Source: Acidobacteriota bacterium
GTDB taxonomy: Bacteria > Acidobacteriota > Thermoanaerobaculia > Multivoradales > J023
Assembly: GCA_029263395.1 (NCBI GenBank)
Contig: JAJCXO010000030.1
Location: 111,699 to 175,698, forward strand
Length of the DNA stretch: 64,000 bases
Direction: 5' to 3'
The notes below the pieces were generated by a model. That model saw only the letters and a program-made list of their open reading frames with translations, ran no database searches and was not told the DNA's origin. The translations under genes were made by a program, and so were the position numbers. Shown here piece by piece: positions 24,125-33,233 of the stretch (within the stretch, counting starts at the first letter, position 1; the number at the start of each line of letters is the position of its first letter).

Positions 24125-26860
24125 CTAAGGCAGGCTGGAGCCCGCCACACAACTCATGATGGCGCCCTTCTGTGCCCCACTGAGGATTCCGTCCTTCTTC
24201 AGTTGGTTCAGGAACCGCGCTACCGAGCTGACGAATTGTCCGTGGTTGTTGGCGTCGCCAGCCCGGCTGGTGATCTCGTCGGAAATGTTGCAGCCACCGT
24301 CGAGGGTCGTGTTGGCAACCTCCGAGTCGCAACCGTCTACCACCACCGTCAACGCTCGATCCGACTGCGTGCAAAGGTCGTCGTTATCGGCGACGCCATC
24401 ATTGTCGTCGTCGTCATCACAGACGTCTCCCACACCGTCGCCATCGTAGTCCGCTTGGTTGGTGTTGGCGTCGAGTGGGCAGTTGTCGTCGCGGTCGCCG
24501 ACCCCATCGTCGTCGTCGTCACCATCGCAGACGTCACCTCGGCCGTCACCGTCGTTGTCTGCCTGATCGGGATTCGGTAAACCGGCACAATTGTCGAGGA
24601 CATCCGGAATCCTATCGCCGTCGGCATCCAACGGATCGACGGTAAAACTCCAGTAGTCGGTACGGAAGTTAGCGTCAGCACCGGAATTCGAGATCACCGC
24701 GAAGACGACGTTGATCAGTTGGCCGTTGCCACCCCGTGACACAGGTGCCGCATCGAGCACACCGTTGCCACCAAATAGGAAGGAGCTATCTTTGAAGAAG
24801 CTGCTGAGGGGAATCGACACCAACTGCCAGCCACCGCCGCTGACGGCACACGGTCCGGTTGGACTGACTACACAATTGAATTGGAACTCCTCGTCGTCCG
24901 GCTGGCTGGTGACATTGTCGCCGTTATCGTCATCCTGAAGGTTGATTTCGAGGGTGTAGTCCTGTCCGGCATCGGGATTGATCCAGAAGTTGAACTGGGC
25001 TGTATCGAATAAGTCCACAGGGTTGGTGCGACCAAAGCCACCGAAGAAGCCCGGAGTGCCGCCCGATCCCCAGCCGGTCTCTAACGCGGCGACGCCGCCG
25101 AAGGCTGGCGGTAGATCGCCGAAGTTGGGGCCGATACCGCCACCACCAACCGCGCCGCCAAAAGCGAACCAGCCATTCCCGAAGGGGTTACCGTGCTCCA
25201 TGTCGTCGAACACAATCGGACCGCCGACGACCGGTGGAGTTGGCTCGCCGATCCGGATCTTGTTGACGTTGAATTCGCCGTCATCGATTGACAAACGCAA
25301 CGTCTGGACGCCACCGTCGAAGGGGATATCCTCGACACTCACCGTCGTCCAACTCTGCCAGGCGCCGGTGGCGGGAACACTGATCGGTCCAGTTTTGTCG
25401 ACGCCGTCGAGTTCCAGGTGCAACGTGCCACCAGCACTCGCCGACGACACTCTCACCTCGACGGCATAGGTACCGGCGGTGACATCCACCGTATACTCGA
25501 GCCATTCGCCGGGCACCGTCCAACCGAGATTGAAGCCGAAGCCAGCGTCGGTTGTGCCTTCGAGATCAACGGCTTCGGCCGGGCGGTAGGCACCACCGTT
25601 GTTGCTAGGGTCCGTATCGTTGTAGGCCACACCCTGGCCGCCGATATCGTAGTTCTCGACTTCGACCGTACCCGGGATGGTTGCCGGGGTCATCAAGTAG
25701 GGCGCTTGCGGACAGCCGGTACCCACCATGATCTCTTCCGCGTCGGAAGCTGCCAGGACACCGCCATCGTCCCGCGCCCGCGCCCGCAGGCTGTAACAGC
25801 CGGCAGCAACATCTGGGACTGTCAGCTCGTAGGGCGCGGTGTCGTCCTCACCAAGCACCGCGTTGCCTTGCAGGAATTGCACAACCTGGACCGAATTGTC
25901 ATCGGTAGCGCTGACGGTGATCGTCAAGTCGTCGCCGGGGTTGATCGTGTCACCTGCCAGCGGGCTGGTGATCGTCACCATCGGCGGATCGTTGGGCACC
26001 TGATAGACCCGTACGTAGTCGATCACAAACTCCTGCGGAAAGACCGATGATGCGTCCGGTGGCCCAGGTAAATTTCCGCCCACCGCCATGTTGAGCAATA
26101 GGTGGAAATCGACATCGAACGGTGCCGGGAAAGGCCCACCGGTCGAGAACCAGTTGTCGCGGACGGCATATTGGACACCGTCGAGGTACCAGCGAATCTC
26201 GCCAAATTCCCACTCCATGGCGAAGACGTGAAAGTCGTCGTTGAAGTTGCCGCTGGGCAGGAAGACGTCGGTGGATGAAAACACGTTGCCGGGAAACGAG
26301 GCACCGTAGTGGATCGTGCCGAAGATACGGTTCGGGTCGCTACCAATGTACTCGACGACGTCAATCTCGCCGCTCGCCGCCCACGAGCCATAGATCGAGG
26401 TATCGGACGACAGCATCCAAAATGCCGGCCAGAAGCCCTGCCCCAGAGGCATTTTGGCACGCATTTCCATACGGCCGAAGGTCCAATCCCCTTTGGTCAG
26501 GGAACGCATCCTAGACGAGGTGTAGTCGAGGCCACCCACCGATTCTTCTTTGGCAGTGATGGTCAGGAAACCATCGGAAACGGTCGCGTTTTCAGCTTGA
26601 TAGTACTGCAACTCGTTGTTGCCCCAGCCCCCCGGCAGACCAACTTCGCTGCCATCGCCGAGCTGAAAAGTCCATTTGCCGAGATCCACTTCGGTGCCGT
26701 TGAATTCATCCGACCACACCAACACACAACCAGCTAGGCCGTCACATTGCGCCGCAGCGGGTGCGGCGAGGCCGACCAGGGCGGTACAAAGGACGAGGGC
26801 GGCACAAAGGCCCAGGATTCCGAGGGTAGAACGAACTCGATGGGCGACTTGATTCGACAT
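24125..26860 (-). CDS. Secreted GH16 endo-beta-glucanase with CBM6-like and thrombospondin type 3 modules
   Basis: 911 residues. A signal peptide ([20 protein letters not shown]) is followed by a GH16 domain (about 40-295) with the retaining-hydrolase motif [10 protein letters not shown] (E165, D167, E170), typical of laminarinases. Then come an Ig-like module ([13 protein letters not shown]) and a CBM6-type module ([20 protein letters not shown]). A beta-sandwich with GGxG-rich loops follows, then three acidic calcium-binding thrombospondin type 3 repeats ([14 protein letters not shown] and similar). A short helical C-terminus with paired cysteines ends the protein. It should cleave beta-1,3 or mixed-linkage glucan outside the cell. 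Ribosome-binding site AGGAGA. The signal-peptide DNA contains an 18-bp duplication (26774-26809). Confidence 0.92.
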   Translation of the reverse strand: MSNQVAHRVRSTLGILGLCAALVLCTALVGLAAPAAAQCDGLAGCVLVWSDEFNGTEVDLGKWTFQLGDGSEVGLPGGWGNNELQYYQAENATVSDGFLTITAKEESVGGLDYTSSRMRSLTKGDWTFGRMEMRAKMPLGQGFWPAFWMLSSDTSIYGSWAASGEIDVVEYIGSDPNRIFGTIHYGASFPGNVFSSTDVFLPSGNFNDDFHVFAMEWEFGEIRWYLDGVQYAVRDNWFSTGGPFPAPFDVDFHLLLNMAVGGNLPGPPDASSVFPQEFVIDYVRVYQVPNDPPMVTITSPLAGDTINPGDDLTITVSATDDNSVQVVQFLQGNAVLGEDDTAPYELTVPDVAAGCYSLRARARDDGGVLAASDAEEIMVGTGCPQAPYLMTPATIPGTVEVENYDIGGQGVAYNDTDPSNNGGAYRPAEAVDLEGTTDAGFGFNLGWTVPGEWLEYTVDVTAGTYAVEVRVSSASAGGTLHLELDGVDKTGPISVPATGAWQSWTTVSVEDIPFDGGVQTLRLSIDDGEFNVNKIRIGEPTPPVVGGPIVFDDMEHGNPFGNGWFAFGGAVGGGGIGPNFGDLPPAFGGVAALETGWGSGGTPGFFGGFGRTNPVDLFDTAQFNFWINPDAGQDYTLEINLQDDDNGDNVTSQPDDEEFQFNCVVSPTGPCAVSGGGWQLVSIPLSSFFKDSSFLFGGNGVLDAAPVSRGGNGQLINVVFAVISNSGADANFRTDYWSFTVDPLDADGDRIPDVLDNCAGLPNPDQADNDGDGRGDVCDGDDDDDGVGDRDDNCPLDANTNQADYDGDGVGDVCDDDDDNDGVADNDDLCTQSDRALTVVVDGCDSEVANTTLDGGCNISDEITSRAGDANNHGQFVSSVARFLNQLKKDGILSGAQKGAIMSCVAGSSLP
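26774..26809. repeat. 2 x 18-bp tandem duplication inside the GH16 signal peptide
   Basis: GACCAGGGCGGTACAAAG and GACGAGGGCGGCACAAAG match at 16 of 18 positions. In the gene they encode the two hydrophobic hexads LCAALV and LCTALV of the signal-peptide core. Confidence 0.6.
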
Positions 26861-27012
26861 CTGGAACTCTCCTTAGATGATGGGACCGGTAGCCTAGAAG
26901 GCAAACTAAAACGATTCAGTTATAGGATACCCTAACCATTCGTCTGGTTCCTAAGAATGGATGCGAGGGTGAGTCACCCCGGTAAACTCACGATGCGATA
27001 GGAAAACGGGAC

Positions 27013-27267
27013 ATGACCAACAAACATTCGACTCAGAACACACTTGACCCAAGCGGTGGCAGTTGGCTGAGTCGGCATCCCGCTGTGGTTCCCGTATTGG
27101 CTTCGATCGCCTTCCTGCAGATATTTCAGGGCCTCTTCATGGCTCTGAAGTTCGGCAAGTTGGGGCCGGCAGCAACCGTCGGCTTGGCTAGCTTGGGCGT
27201 GTTTGTTGCCCCCGTCACCTTGCTGCTCCTACTGCCGACAAAGGTTCCACGGCGGCCAACACCGTGA
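27013..27267 (+). CDS. Small two-helix membrane protein of unknown function
   Basis: 84 residues with a polar N-terminus and two hydrophobic segments (PAVVPVLASIAFLQIFQGLF and ATVGLASLGVFVAPVTLLLL), ending in a basic proline tail. No family recognised. Its stop overlaps the GTG start of the sulfatase-like gene (GTGA), so the two are translationally coupled. It is divergent from the GH16 gene, with a 152-bp shared promoter region that contains a CCATTC/GAATGG dyad (26936-26960). Confidence 0.6.
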   Translation: MTNKHSTQNTLDPSGGSWLSRHPAVVPVLASIAFLQIFQGLFMALKFGKLGPAATVGLASLGVFVAPVTLLLLLPTKVPRRPTP

Positions 27268-27289
27268 CGACAAGCACCGTGACGACAGA
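27260..27289. repeat. 2 x 15-bp tandem duplication at a stop/start junction
   Basis: CACCGTGACGACAAG is followed directly by CACCGTGACGACAGA (14 of 15 identical). The unit contains the overlapping TGA stop and GTG start, so the duplication created a second in-frame GTG. Confidence 0.7.
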
Positions 27290-28736
27290 CCCTATGATCC
27301 ACAGACCCGACGTCGTGCTGGTCTCGATCGACACCTTGCGCGCCGACCGCCTTGGGGCCTATGGACGATCGCCGTCGATCACTCCAGAGATGGATCGCGT
27401 TGCCAACGAGGGGGTCGTCTTTGGACGGACTCTGGCTGCCTCACCCTGGACCATGCCGAGTGTCGCCTCGATGCTGACCGGCCTACCGAGCATCCGGCAT
27501 CGGGCCGGGCGCTCTCTAGGCTCGGGTCTGACCTTCGCCAGAACTCCGCTCGACGATGAGCTCACCACCTTGGCCGAACGCTTCTCAGCCGCCGGCTACC
27601 GCACTCGTGCGGTGTCGGCCAACGGCTTCGTGTCGGCGGAGACAGGGATGGCTCAGGGTTTTGATCGATTCGAGAACCCGTTCAGCAACGCCATCGGGAG
27701 CGGCATCGTCCGCGACCTGCCGCTGGCCCGGTTTGTCCTCGCTCTGATCCCGGAACGGAAGCTCGGCGACTATACTGCCGCCGGAGTCACCAACCAAGCG
27801 CTCGCCTGGCTAGCCGAAGACGATGAGGCCCCGATGTTCCTGTGGGTACATTACCTCGGTCCTCATATCCCGCTGCGCGCCAATCCCGAAAACCTGGAGC
27901 TCGAGGCCCTGCAGGCGATGGTCCAAGAGCGTCTGCCAACGGCCGGGGACGACGGCTCGGTCATCGGCGAGGTCTTCACCGCAACGTCTCATGTGCGCAG
28001 CGGCATGTTGTGGCTCACCCCGCAGGATCGGACCAAACTCGAAGATCGTTACGACCTCGCGGTGAGATTCGTCGACCAGCACGTCGGCCGCCTGTTCTCG
28101 GCGCTGCGGGAGCGTCACGCCGCTCAGAGGCCAGCCCTCGCGGCGCTAACCTCTGACCACGGCGAGGAGTTGTGGGACCACGGTCACTTCGAGCACGGTC
28201 ACGATTATTATCGCGAGGTGACGCGGATACCGCTGATCTTCTGGAGCCCCGAGCGGCTACCCGCCGGGCTCGAAGTTGCCAGCTTGGCCGGCCATGTCGA
28301 CATCGGACCAACCCTGCTCGAGCTTGCAGAACTGCCGGTACCTTCGCCGGGCGCGCCCGACGAAGGGCGCTCTTTGGTACCGCTGTTCCGGCGCCAGGAA
28401 GGCATAGTGGGTGAAGGCACCGAGGGCCAAGAGCCTCACGATCCGGCCCCGCCAAGATTCTCGGGCGGCAACCTCTACGACCTGCCAGCCGTCCTGGTGG
28501 AGGACGGTGACTGGCGATTCATCCTACGTGCCAACGGCCAAGAAGAGCTTTACCACGTTGAGCTCGATCCTCAGGAACGTTCTAATGTAGCACTCCAGAA
28601 TCCTCAGGTGGCCAACACCTACCGCCAACTGCTCGAACCACGTCTGGCGGCGCTGCTGGAGGATGCAAAGGGTGAAGAAGCAGAAATCTCGGCAGAGACA
28701 CTCGAGGCTCTGAGGTCACTTGGCTACGTCAACTGA
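27264..28736 (+). CDS. Sulfatase-like hydrolase with Thr at the formylglycine position
   Basis: 490 residues from GTG 27264; an ATG at 27294 is also possible. N-terminal VVLVSIDTLRADRLGAYG carries the first metal ligand, and TSDHGEELWDHGHFEHG the second set. The nucleophile segment reads SPWTMPSVASMLTG: Thr63 replaces the Cys/Ser of CxPxR and Val replaces the Arg, so formylglycine conversion is not expected. Alkaline-phosphatase-superfamily members with a Thr nucleophile include phosphotransferases such as LtaS and EptA, so phospho- rather than sulfo-transfer is conceivable. There is no signal peptide, and the C-terminus ends LRSLGYV, typical of this sulfatase-like group. Confidence 0.88.
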   Translation: MTTSTVTTDPMIHRPDVVLVSIDTLRADRLGAYGRSPSITPEMDRVANEGVVFGRTLAASPWTMPSVASMLTGLPSIRHRAGRSLGSGLTFARTPLDDELTTLAERFSAAGYRTRAVSANGFVSAETGMAQGFDRFENPFSNAIGSGIVRDLPLARFVLALIPERKLGDYTAAGVTNQALAWLAEDDEAPMFLWVHYLGPHIPLRANPENLELEALQAMVQERLPTAGDDGSVIGEVFTATSHVRSGMLWLTPQDRTKLEDRYDLAVRFVDQHVGRLFSALRERHAAQRPALAALTSDHGEELWDHGHFEHGHDYYREVTRIPLIFWSPERLPAGLEVASLAGHVDIGPTLLELAELPVPSPGAPDEGRSLVPLFRRQEGIVGEGTEGQEPHDPAPPRFSGGNLYDLPAVLVEDGDWRFILRANGQEELYHVELDPQERSNVALQNPQVANTYRQLLEPRLAALLEDAKGEEAEISAETLEALRSLGYVN

Positions 28737-28790
28737 TCGCGGGCGGTTTCGAAGTTTTTACGGTCAAGAAGCTCACGAGTCTCCTCGAGG

Positions 28791-29816
28791 CTAACTTTCT
28801 TTGCCGGTATACATCGATCCGACGAGATCCGCGTAACCGTTATAGAGCAAGGAATCGCGGTTTTCTCCCGTGCCGATATCTTGCTCCCACTTCTGGCTCC
28901 ACCGCGGGTGGGGCTTATGGGGTTCGACGTTGGAGAAGAATCCGTATTCTTCCTCTTGCATATCGTTCCAGAAGGTACCCGGACGCTGATCGGTAAATTC
29001 AATCTCGACGATCGACTTTGGGCTCTTGTAGCCATACTTCCAAGGGCAGGCGATCCGCAGCGGCGCTCCATGCTGCATCGGTAGGGCATGGCCGTAACTG
29101 CCGACGACCACCAACGCCAGATCGTTGCGGGCCTCATCGAGACGTAACGCCTCGTTGTAGGGCCATGGGTACCAACCCTGCTTGCGTTGCCCGGGCAAAC
29201 CTTGCTTGTCGAGCAATGAAACGAAACGCACATACTTGGCCGACGACAAAGGCTCCAAGTAGTCGATCAAAGCTCGCAGTGGGAAACCGGTCCACGGCAC
29301 CTGCATCGCCCAGCGTTCGACGCAGCGGAAACGGTAGAGCCGTTCTTCGAGGGGAAACCGCCCGAAAATATCGTCCAGATCGAGGGTCCGCGGCTGTTTG
29401 ACAAGTCCCTTGACCTCAATCTTCCAGGGATCCACAGGATAGTCGCGAGCCAACTCCCACACTTTGTCTTTGGTCGTGGTGAACTCATAAAAATTATTGA
29501 ATTGCGCCGAGACGTTTTCCGGCGTCAACGCGCTTTCACCGAGCTCGAATTTTGGATTGCGACGGGCAGGGAAACGGTCACCGAAGCGCTTGACCGCCGG
29601 CTGCGTGTTGGGCACGACCGTGGCTTCACCCTCAGCCGTCTCACCGCCAGGACCCGCCGCCTCGCCCTCCGCTCGCGGGCTTGCCAACGCGGGGGCTGCC
29701 AACGCCACACTACCGAGCCCGAGTGCTTGGACAACTTGACGTCGACTCAAGAAAGTCGACTCGGGAGTCGCCGGATTCCTGATCGACCAGGGCGGTGGAA
29801 TATGAACGTGGGCCAT
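28791..29816 (-). CDS. msrP: Periplasmic methionine sulfoxide reductase catalytic subunit (molybdenum)
   Basis: 341 residues from the ATG at 29816 (GGAGAG upstream). A Tat-type signal (SRRQVVQALGLGSVALA) precedes the molybdopterin domain. YRFRCVERWAMQVPWTGFPL holds the Mo-coordinating Cys165, and QHGAPLRIACPWKYGYKSPK and the C-terminal GTFWNDMQEEEYGFFSNV are diagnostic of MsrP (YedY). It reduces oxidised methionines in periplasmic proteins. The heme partner msrQ is not adjacent. Confidence 0.95.
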   Translation of the reverse strand: MAHVHIPPPWSIRNPATPESTFLSRRQVVQALGLGSVALAAPALASPRAEGEAAGPGGETAEGEATVVPNTQPAVKRFGDRFPARRNPKFELGESALTPENVSAQFNNFYEFTTTKDKVWELARDYPVDPWKIEVKGLVKQPRTLDLDDIFGRFPLEERLYRFRCVERWAMQVPWTGFPLRALIDYLEPLSSAKYVRFVSLLDKQGLPGQRKQGWYPWPYNEALRLDEARNDLALVVVGSYGHALPMQHGAPLRIACPWKYGYKSPKSIVEIEFTDQRPGTFWNDMQEEEYGFFSNVEPHKPHPRWSQKWEQDIGTGENRDSLLYNGYADLVGSMYTGKES

Positions 29817-30024
29817 AGCTGTCTCTCCGCGAAAAAGGTCGTCGCCAGAAGAACCAAACACTCGCTAACTCGATACGTCCTTTTGGATGCACCGCGAGGG
29901 TCGCCGGTTACGCTCACGATCGACGGATTGGTTTGCTTGTTCGAGCCAACATCACCCTTGGGTATACTTCGCGTCTTCCGTTCGACTCAACACTCCAAAA
30001 AAACATCCTACGGAGAGTCTCTCT

Positions 30025-31071
30025 GTGCAAGCTTTGATCTTAGCGGGCGGCAGCGGCACCCGATTCTGGCCTCTCAGTCGCCGCCTACGTCCGAAACAGC
30101 TGTTGGCTCTGGAAGGTGAACGTAGCCTGCTCCAGCAGACCGTCGATCGACTCCCTCCGATCATCGCACCCGACGCGGTCTGGGTGTGCACCACCGAGGC
30201 CCTCGCCGATGATATCCGACAACAGCTGCCCGAAGTGCCAGCGAACCAGATCCTAGCGGAGCCAGAAGGTCGCAATACCGCCCCGGCCATCGGTTGGTCG
30301 ATCCGCTCGATGCCCGAAACCAATCGCGACGAAACCGTCGTCGTGCTTCCCGCCGACCATCGTTTCGCCGATGCCGCGTCGTTCCGTGACACGTTGCAGT
30401 TGGCGGCAGCCGCCGTCGAACAGGGCGATAGAGTCATGGCGTTGGGGGTGCTACCACGTTGGGCTGAAACCGGTTATGGCTACCTCGAGTTGGGCGAGCA
30501 GCTCGATTCCCAAACCGGCCTGCGTAACGTCGCCAGCTTCACCGAGAAACCCGATGCCGCCACAGCGCAGGAGTATTATCAGGGGCAGACCCATCTTTGG
30601 AACGCCGGGATCTTTCTGTTTCGGGGGTCGACCCTGCTGCGCCACCTGGCACGTTTCGAGTCCGAAATCGGCCGCGGTCTCGAGCTCATCGCGCAGCAAC
30701 CTGAGCGCACCGCTGAGATTTATCCAACCTTGCCATCGATTTCGATCGATTATGCGGTCATGGAACGCCTGGAGTCGATTGCGACCCTGCCGCTGGACTG
30801 CGGCTGGAGCGATCTCGGATCCTGGGAAGCCCTAGCTGAGATTCTGATCGCCAACAACGACGGCAATCGCACGCAAGGTGACACCCTGGCGATCGAAGCC
30901 ACCGACAATTTGCTCTATTCTGACGAAGGCACCGTTGCGGTGCTCGGCGTCGAAGGCCTGGTTGTGGTCCGGACCGGTGACGCCGTCTTGGTGATGCCCA
31001 AAAATCGATCTCAGGAAGTGCGACGAATCGTGACCGAACTCCGGGATCGCCAGCGCACCGACCTCCTCTGA
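30025..31071 (+). CDS. manC: Mannose-1-phosphate guanylyltransferase
   Basis: 348 residues from the GTG at 30025, chosen because GGAGAG lies seven bases upstream and the protein then begins directly with QALILAGGSGTRFWPLSR. RPKQLLAL, EPEGRNTAPAIG, VVLPADHRFAD, ETGYGYLE, FTEKPD, WNAGIFLFR and the C-terminal GWSDLGSW are all present. It lacks the phosphomannose isomerase domain of bifunctional ManC/AlgA. It makes GDP-mannose for exopolysaccharide or O-antigen, in keeping with the O-antigen ligase family gene nearby. It is followed by trmB after 20 bp. Confidence 0.94.
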   Translation: MQALILAGGSGTRFWPLSRRLRPKQLLALEGERSLLQQTVDRLPPIIAPDAVWVCTTEALADDIRQQLPEVPANQILAEPEGRNTAPAIGWSIRSMPETNRDETVVVLPADHRFADAASFRDTLQLAAAAVEQGDRVMALGVLPRWAETGYGYLELGEQLDSQTGLRNVASFTEKPDAATAQEYYQGQTHLWNAGIFLFRGSTLLRHLARFESEIGRGLELIAQQPERTAEIYPTLPSISIDYAVMERLESIATLPLDCGWSDLGSWEALAEILIANNDGNRTQGDTLAIEATDNLLYSDEGTVAVLGVEGLVVVRTGDAVLVMPKNRSQEVRRIVTELRDRQRTDLL

Positions 31072-31091
31072 CACGTCTTCGAGATCTAATC

Positions 31092-31826
31092 ATGCGACTC
31101 GAGATGTTGTTTTCGGCCGGTGGCCAGAATCGCCTGTTACCTTCGTTGAGGCAACCGCTGAACCTCGACGACTTGATTCCCGGTGACGGTGAATCGGCCG
31201 ACGAGTGGGCCGGCGTTTGGGACGGTGAGTGGGAGGTCGAGATCGGCTTCGGTAAAGGCCGCTATCTGTTGGAGCGAGCGTTGGCACATCCCGAGCGGCG
31301 CTTCCTCGGTTTTGAGGTGGTCTCGAAATATTTCCGCATGTTGCGCCGCCGTGCCCGTGCTCACGGGGTGGACAATCTGCTGCTGGTGCGGGGTGAAGCC
31401 CTCTACGCGCTGTCGGCGGTGCTGCCGAAGGCGTTTGCCTCCATTCTCCACATCTACTTTCCAGATCCATGGCCAAAGAGCCGACACCAACGACGGCGCC
31501 TTTTGGACCCCAAGACTCTGGATCTGGTGCTCGGCGTGCTGCGCCCCGGTGGTGAGCTTTGGTTCGCCACCGACTTCATCGACTACGGCGAACGTGTGGT
31601 CGAGATCCTGCGAGCGCATCCAGGGTTGGACGTCGAGATACAGCCCGGCCCCTGGCCCGACGGGGCGAGAACGAACTACGAGGCAAAGTACATGCAGGAG
31701 GGGCGCCCCATCCTGCGACTGCGGGCACGATCGAGCACAACCGCGGATCCAGCGCAACTGCACCCCGAAGGCAAGATCGGGGTCTTATCCGCCGTCACCA
31801 ATCGCCGCCCGCCTCCCCCAGCTTGA
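31092..31826 (+). CDS. trmB: tRNA (guanine-N7)-methyltransferase
   Basis: 244 residues. SAM motif VEIGFGKGRYLLERA, FLGFEVVSKYF, and the signature ILHIYFPDPWPKSRHQRRRL followed by ATDFIDY identify TrmB. It methylates G46 of tRNAs. The C-terminus runs about 30 residues past the core and its last 32 bp overlap the convergent beta-barrel gene. Confidence 0.95.
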   Translation: MRLEMLFSAGGQNRLLPSLRQPLNLDDLIPGDGESADEWAGVWDGEWEVEIGFGKGRYLLERALAHPERRFLGFEVVSKYFRMLRRRARAHGVDNLLLVRGEALYALSAVLPKAFASILHIYFPDPWPKSRHQRRRLLDPKTLDLVLGVLRPGGELWFATDFIDYGERVVEILRAHPGLDVEIQPGPWPDGARTNYEAKYMQEGRPILRLRARSSTTADPAQLHPEGKIGVLSAVTNRRPPPPA

Positions 31827-33126
31827 GCTTTTCGATCAGGGATCCGAGCTGAATCGAGAGCCCAACGGTCGTGATGTCGCGGTCAAAGGCGGCGAAGTTC
31901 GAGTCGTATTCACTGAACCGCACCCGCAAAGCAACGTCGAAGAGGTCGGCAACCTCGAACTGTAGGTCCGCTCCAAACTCCGTAACATCATCAATTCGGT
32001 CGATGTTGCCAGAGCCGACGGTCGCAAATTCGTCTTCTCCCACCTCTGCCACGAGGCCAAGTACGGCTTGCCCCAGATCGTAGCTGAGCCGTACCCCTTG
32101 ACGCTCTGTCAAAGAGTAGGTGGCCCCAAGATTGACCGAGAAACCCTGCTCGCGCCGTGAATAAGCCAAGATGTTCGATCGAGTTGATGGCGCCCACAGG
32201 GCCTCGAAGGCACCTGTCGTCTCATCAAAGTCGCCAAATTCAGAACCGACATCCCCTTCGAGACTACGAAACGCCAAATTCAGTCGAAAGCTGAATTGGG
32301 TTCCTTCGTAGCCCAGAGACACTAGCTCCGATGTCCCAGAATTGGAGAGCTGGCGTGCCCCGACCGGGAAGTCGGTCGAGCTGTCTTCGTACGCGAGCCC
32401 CGCCATCCAACCGCGGGGCGAGCGGTACCGCAAACCGACGGTGACCGCCTCTTCATCACGATCCAACAAGGGAAAAAGGGCACTTTCGTCTTCTTCGCTC
32501 TGGATCTCGTTCAGTTCTGCGATGCCGAAGAGTTCGAGCCGGCGAGCGATGTCGATCTCGACAGCGGCACGCGAGGTATCGTTGCGCTGGGTCGTCAACT
32601 CTTGGACCTCGGAGGAGAAGAAATTCTGCTCTTCCAATCGACGTTGAGAGACCTCGAATCGTAGCCGGTTGAAATAGCCGAAGACTCCGAGGCCAAACCG
32701 TCCATTGAGGCCACTTTTGTTTTCGTTCTTCTCCCACCAGACATACTCCGGCAAGGCGTGGACAGCCCAAATCAGCTTGCCCGTGGGTAAGTAGCCGCGC
32801 AGGCCGGCTCCGACGGTCGCCGTAAAATCATTCTCAGCATCTGAAGCTCGCGGATCACTGAGGTCATCTTGAAAGGTCACGAAGGATGCATCTCGCACGC
32901 CCAGCCAAGGTCGCAGGCGGACCGATCCAAGATTCCACTCCGCCTCGTTGAGGTGCGTCTCGAAGAGGCTCTCCTGGACGATGGAGTTGGTCGTACCGAC
33001 GTCTCCCGGCGAGGTATACTGCGCACTTAGCGGCATCTCCCCGAGAACCAAGAACAGGGTCAACGTCAGGCCGAGGTTACGGCCAACGAGCCGACGACCG
33101 GCGATTGTAGACGATGGAACCTGCAT
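31795..33126 (-). CDS. Outer-membrane beta-barrel protein, probably exopolysaccharide-related
   Basis: 443 residues from the ATG at 33126 (AGGAGG upstream). A signal peptide ends at LSAQ, and the rest is alternating aromatic/polar strands with no hydrophobic helix. Repeated patterns (LRGYLPTGKLIWAVHALPEY, RSPRGWMAGLAYEDSS, FRLNLAFRSL) suggest 14-16 strands, and the final strand ITTVGLSIQLG resembles a barrel closing signal followed by a short tail. Barrels of this size occur in exopolysaccharide loci. Its divergent neighbour is an O-antigen ligase family protein and manC is close by, which supports a role in surface polysaccharide. Function inferred. Confidence 0.7.
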   Translation of the reverse strand: MQVPSSTIAGRRLVGRNLGLTLTLFLVLGEMPLSAQYTSPGDVGTTNSIVQESLFETHLNEAEWNLGSVRLRPWLGVRDASFVTFQDDLSDPRASDAENDFTATVGAGLRGYLPTGKLIWAVHALPEYVWWEKNENKSGLNGRFGLGVFGYFNRLRFEVSQRRLEEQNFFSSEVQELTTQRNDTSRAAVEIDIARRLELFGIAELNEIQSEEDESALFPLLDRDEEAVTVGLRYRSPRGWMAGLAYEDSSTDFPVGARQLSNSGTSELVSLGYEGTQFSFRLNLAFRSLEGDVGSEFGDFDETTGAFEALWAPSTRSNILAYSRREQGFSVNLGATYSLTERQGVRLSYDLGQAVLGLVAEVGEDEFATVGSGNIDRIDDVTEFGADLQFEVADLFDVALRVRFSEYDSNFAAFDRDITTVGLSIQLGSLIEKLKLGEAGGDW

Positions 33127-33233
33127 GAAGCCTCCTCGTTGTCTGGACGATGCTTGTCTCAGGACGGTACTGCTCTTCGGACGGTACCCGTTGAAATCAC
33201 TACACCCATCCAACAGACTTTAGTAGCTAGATT

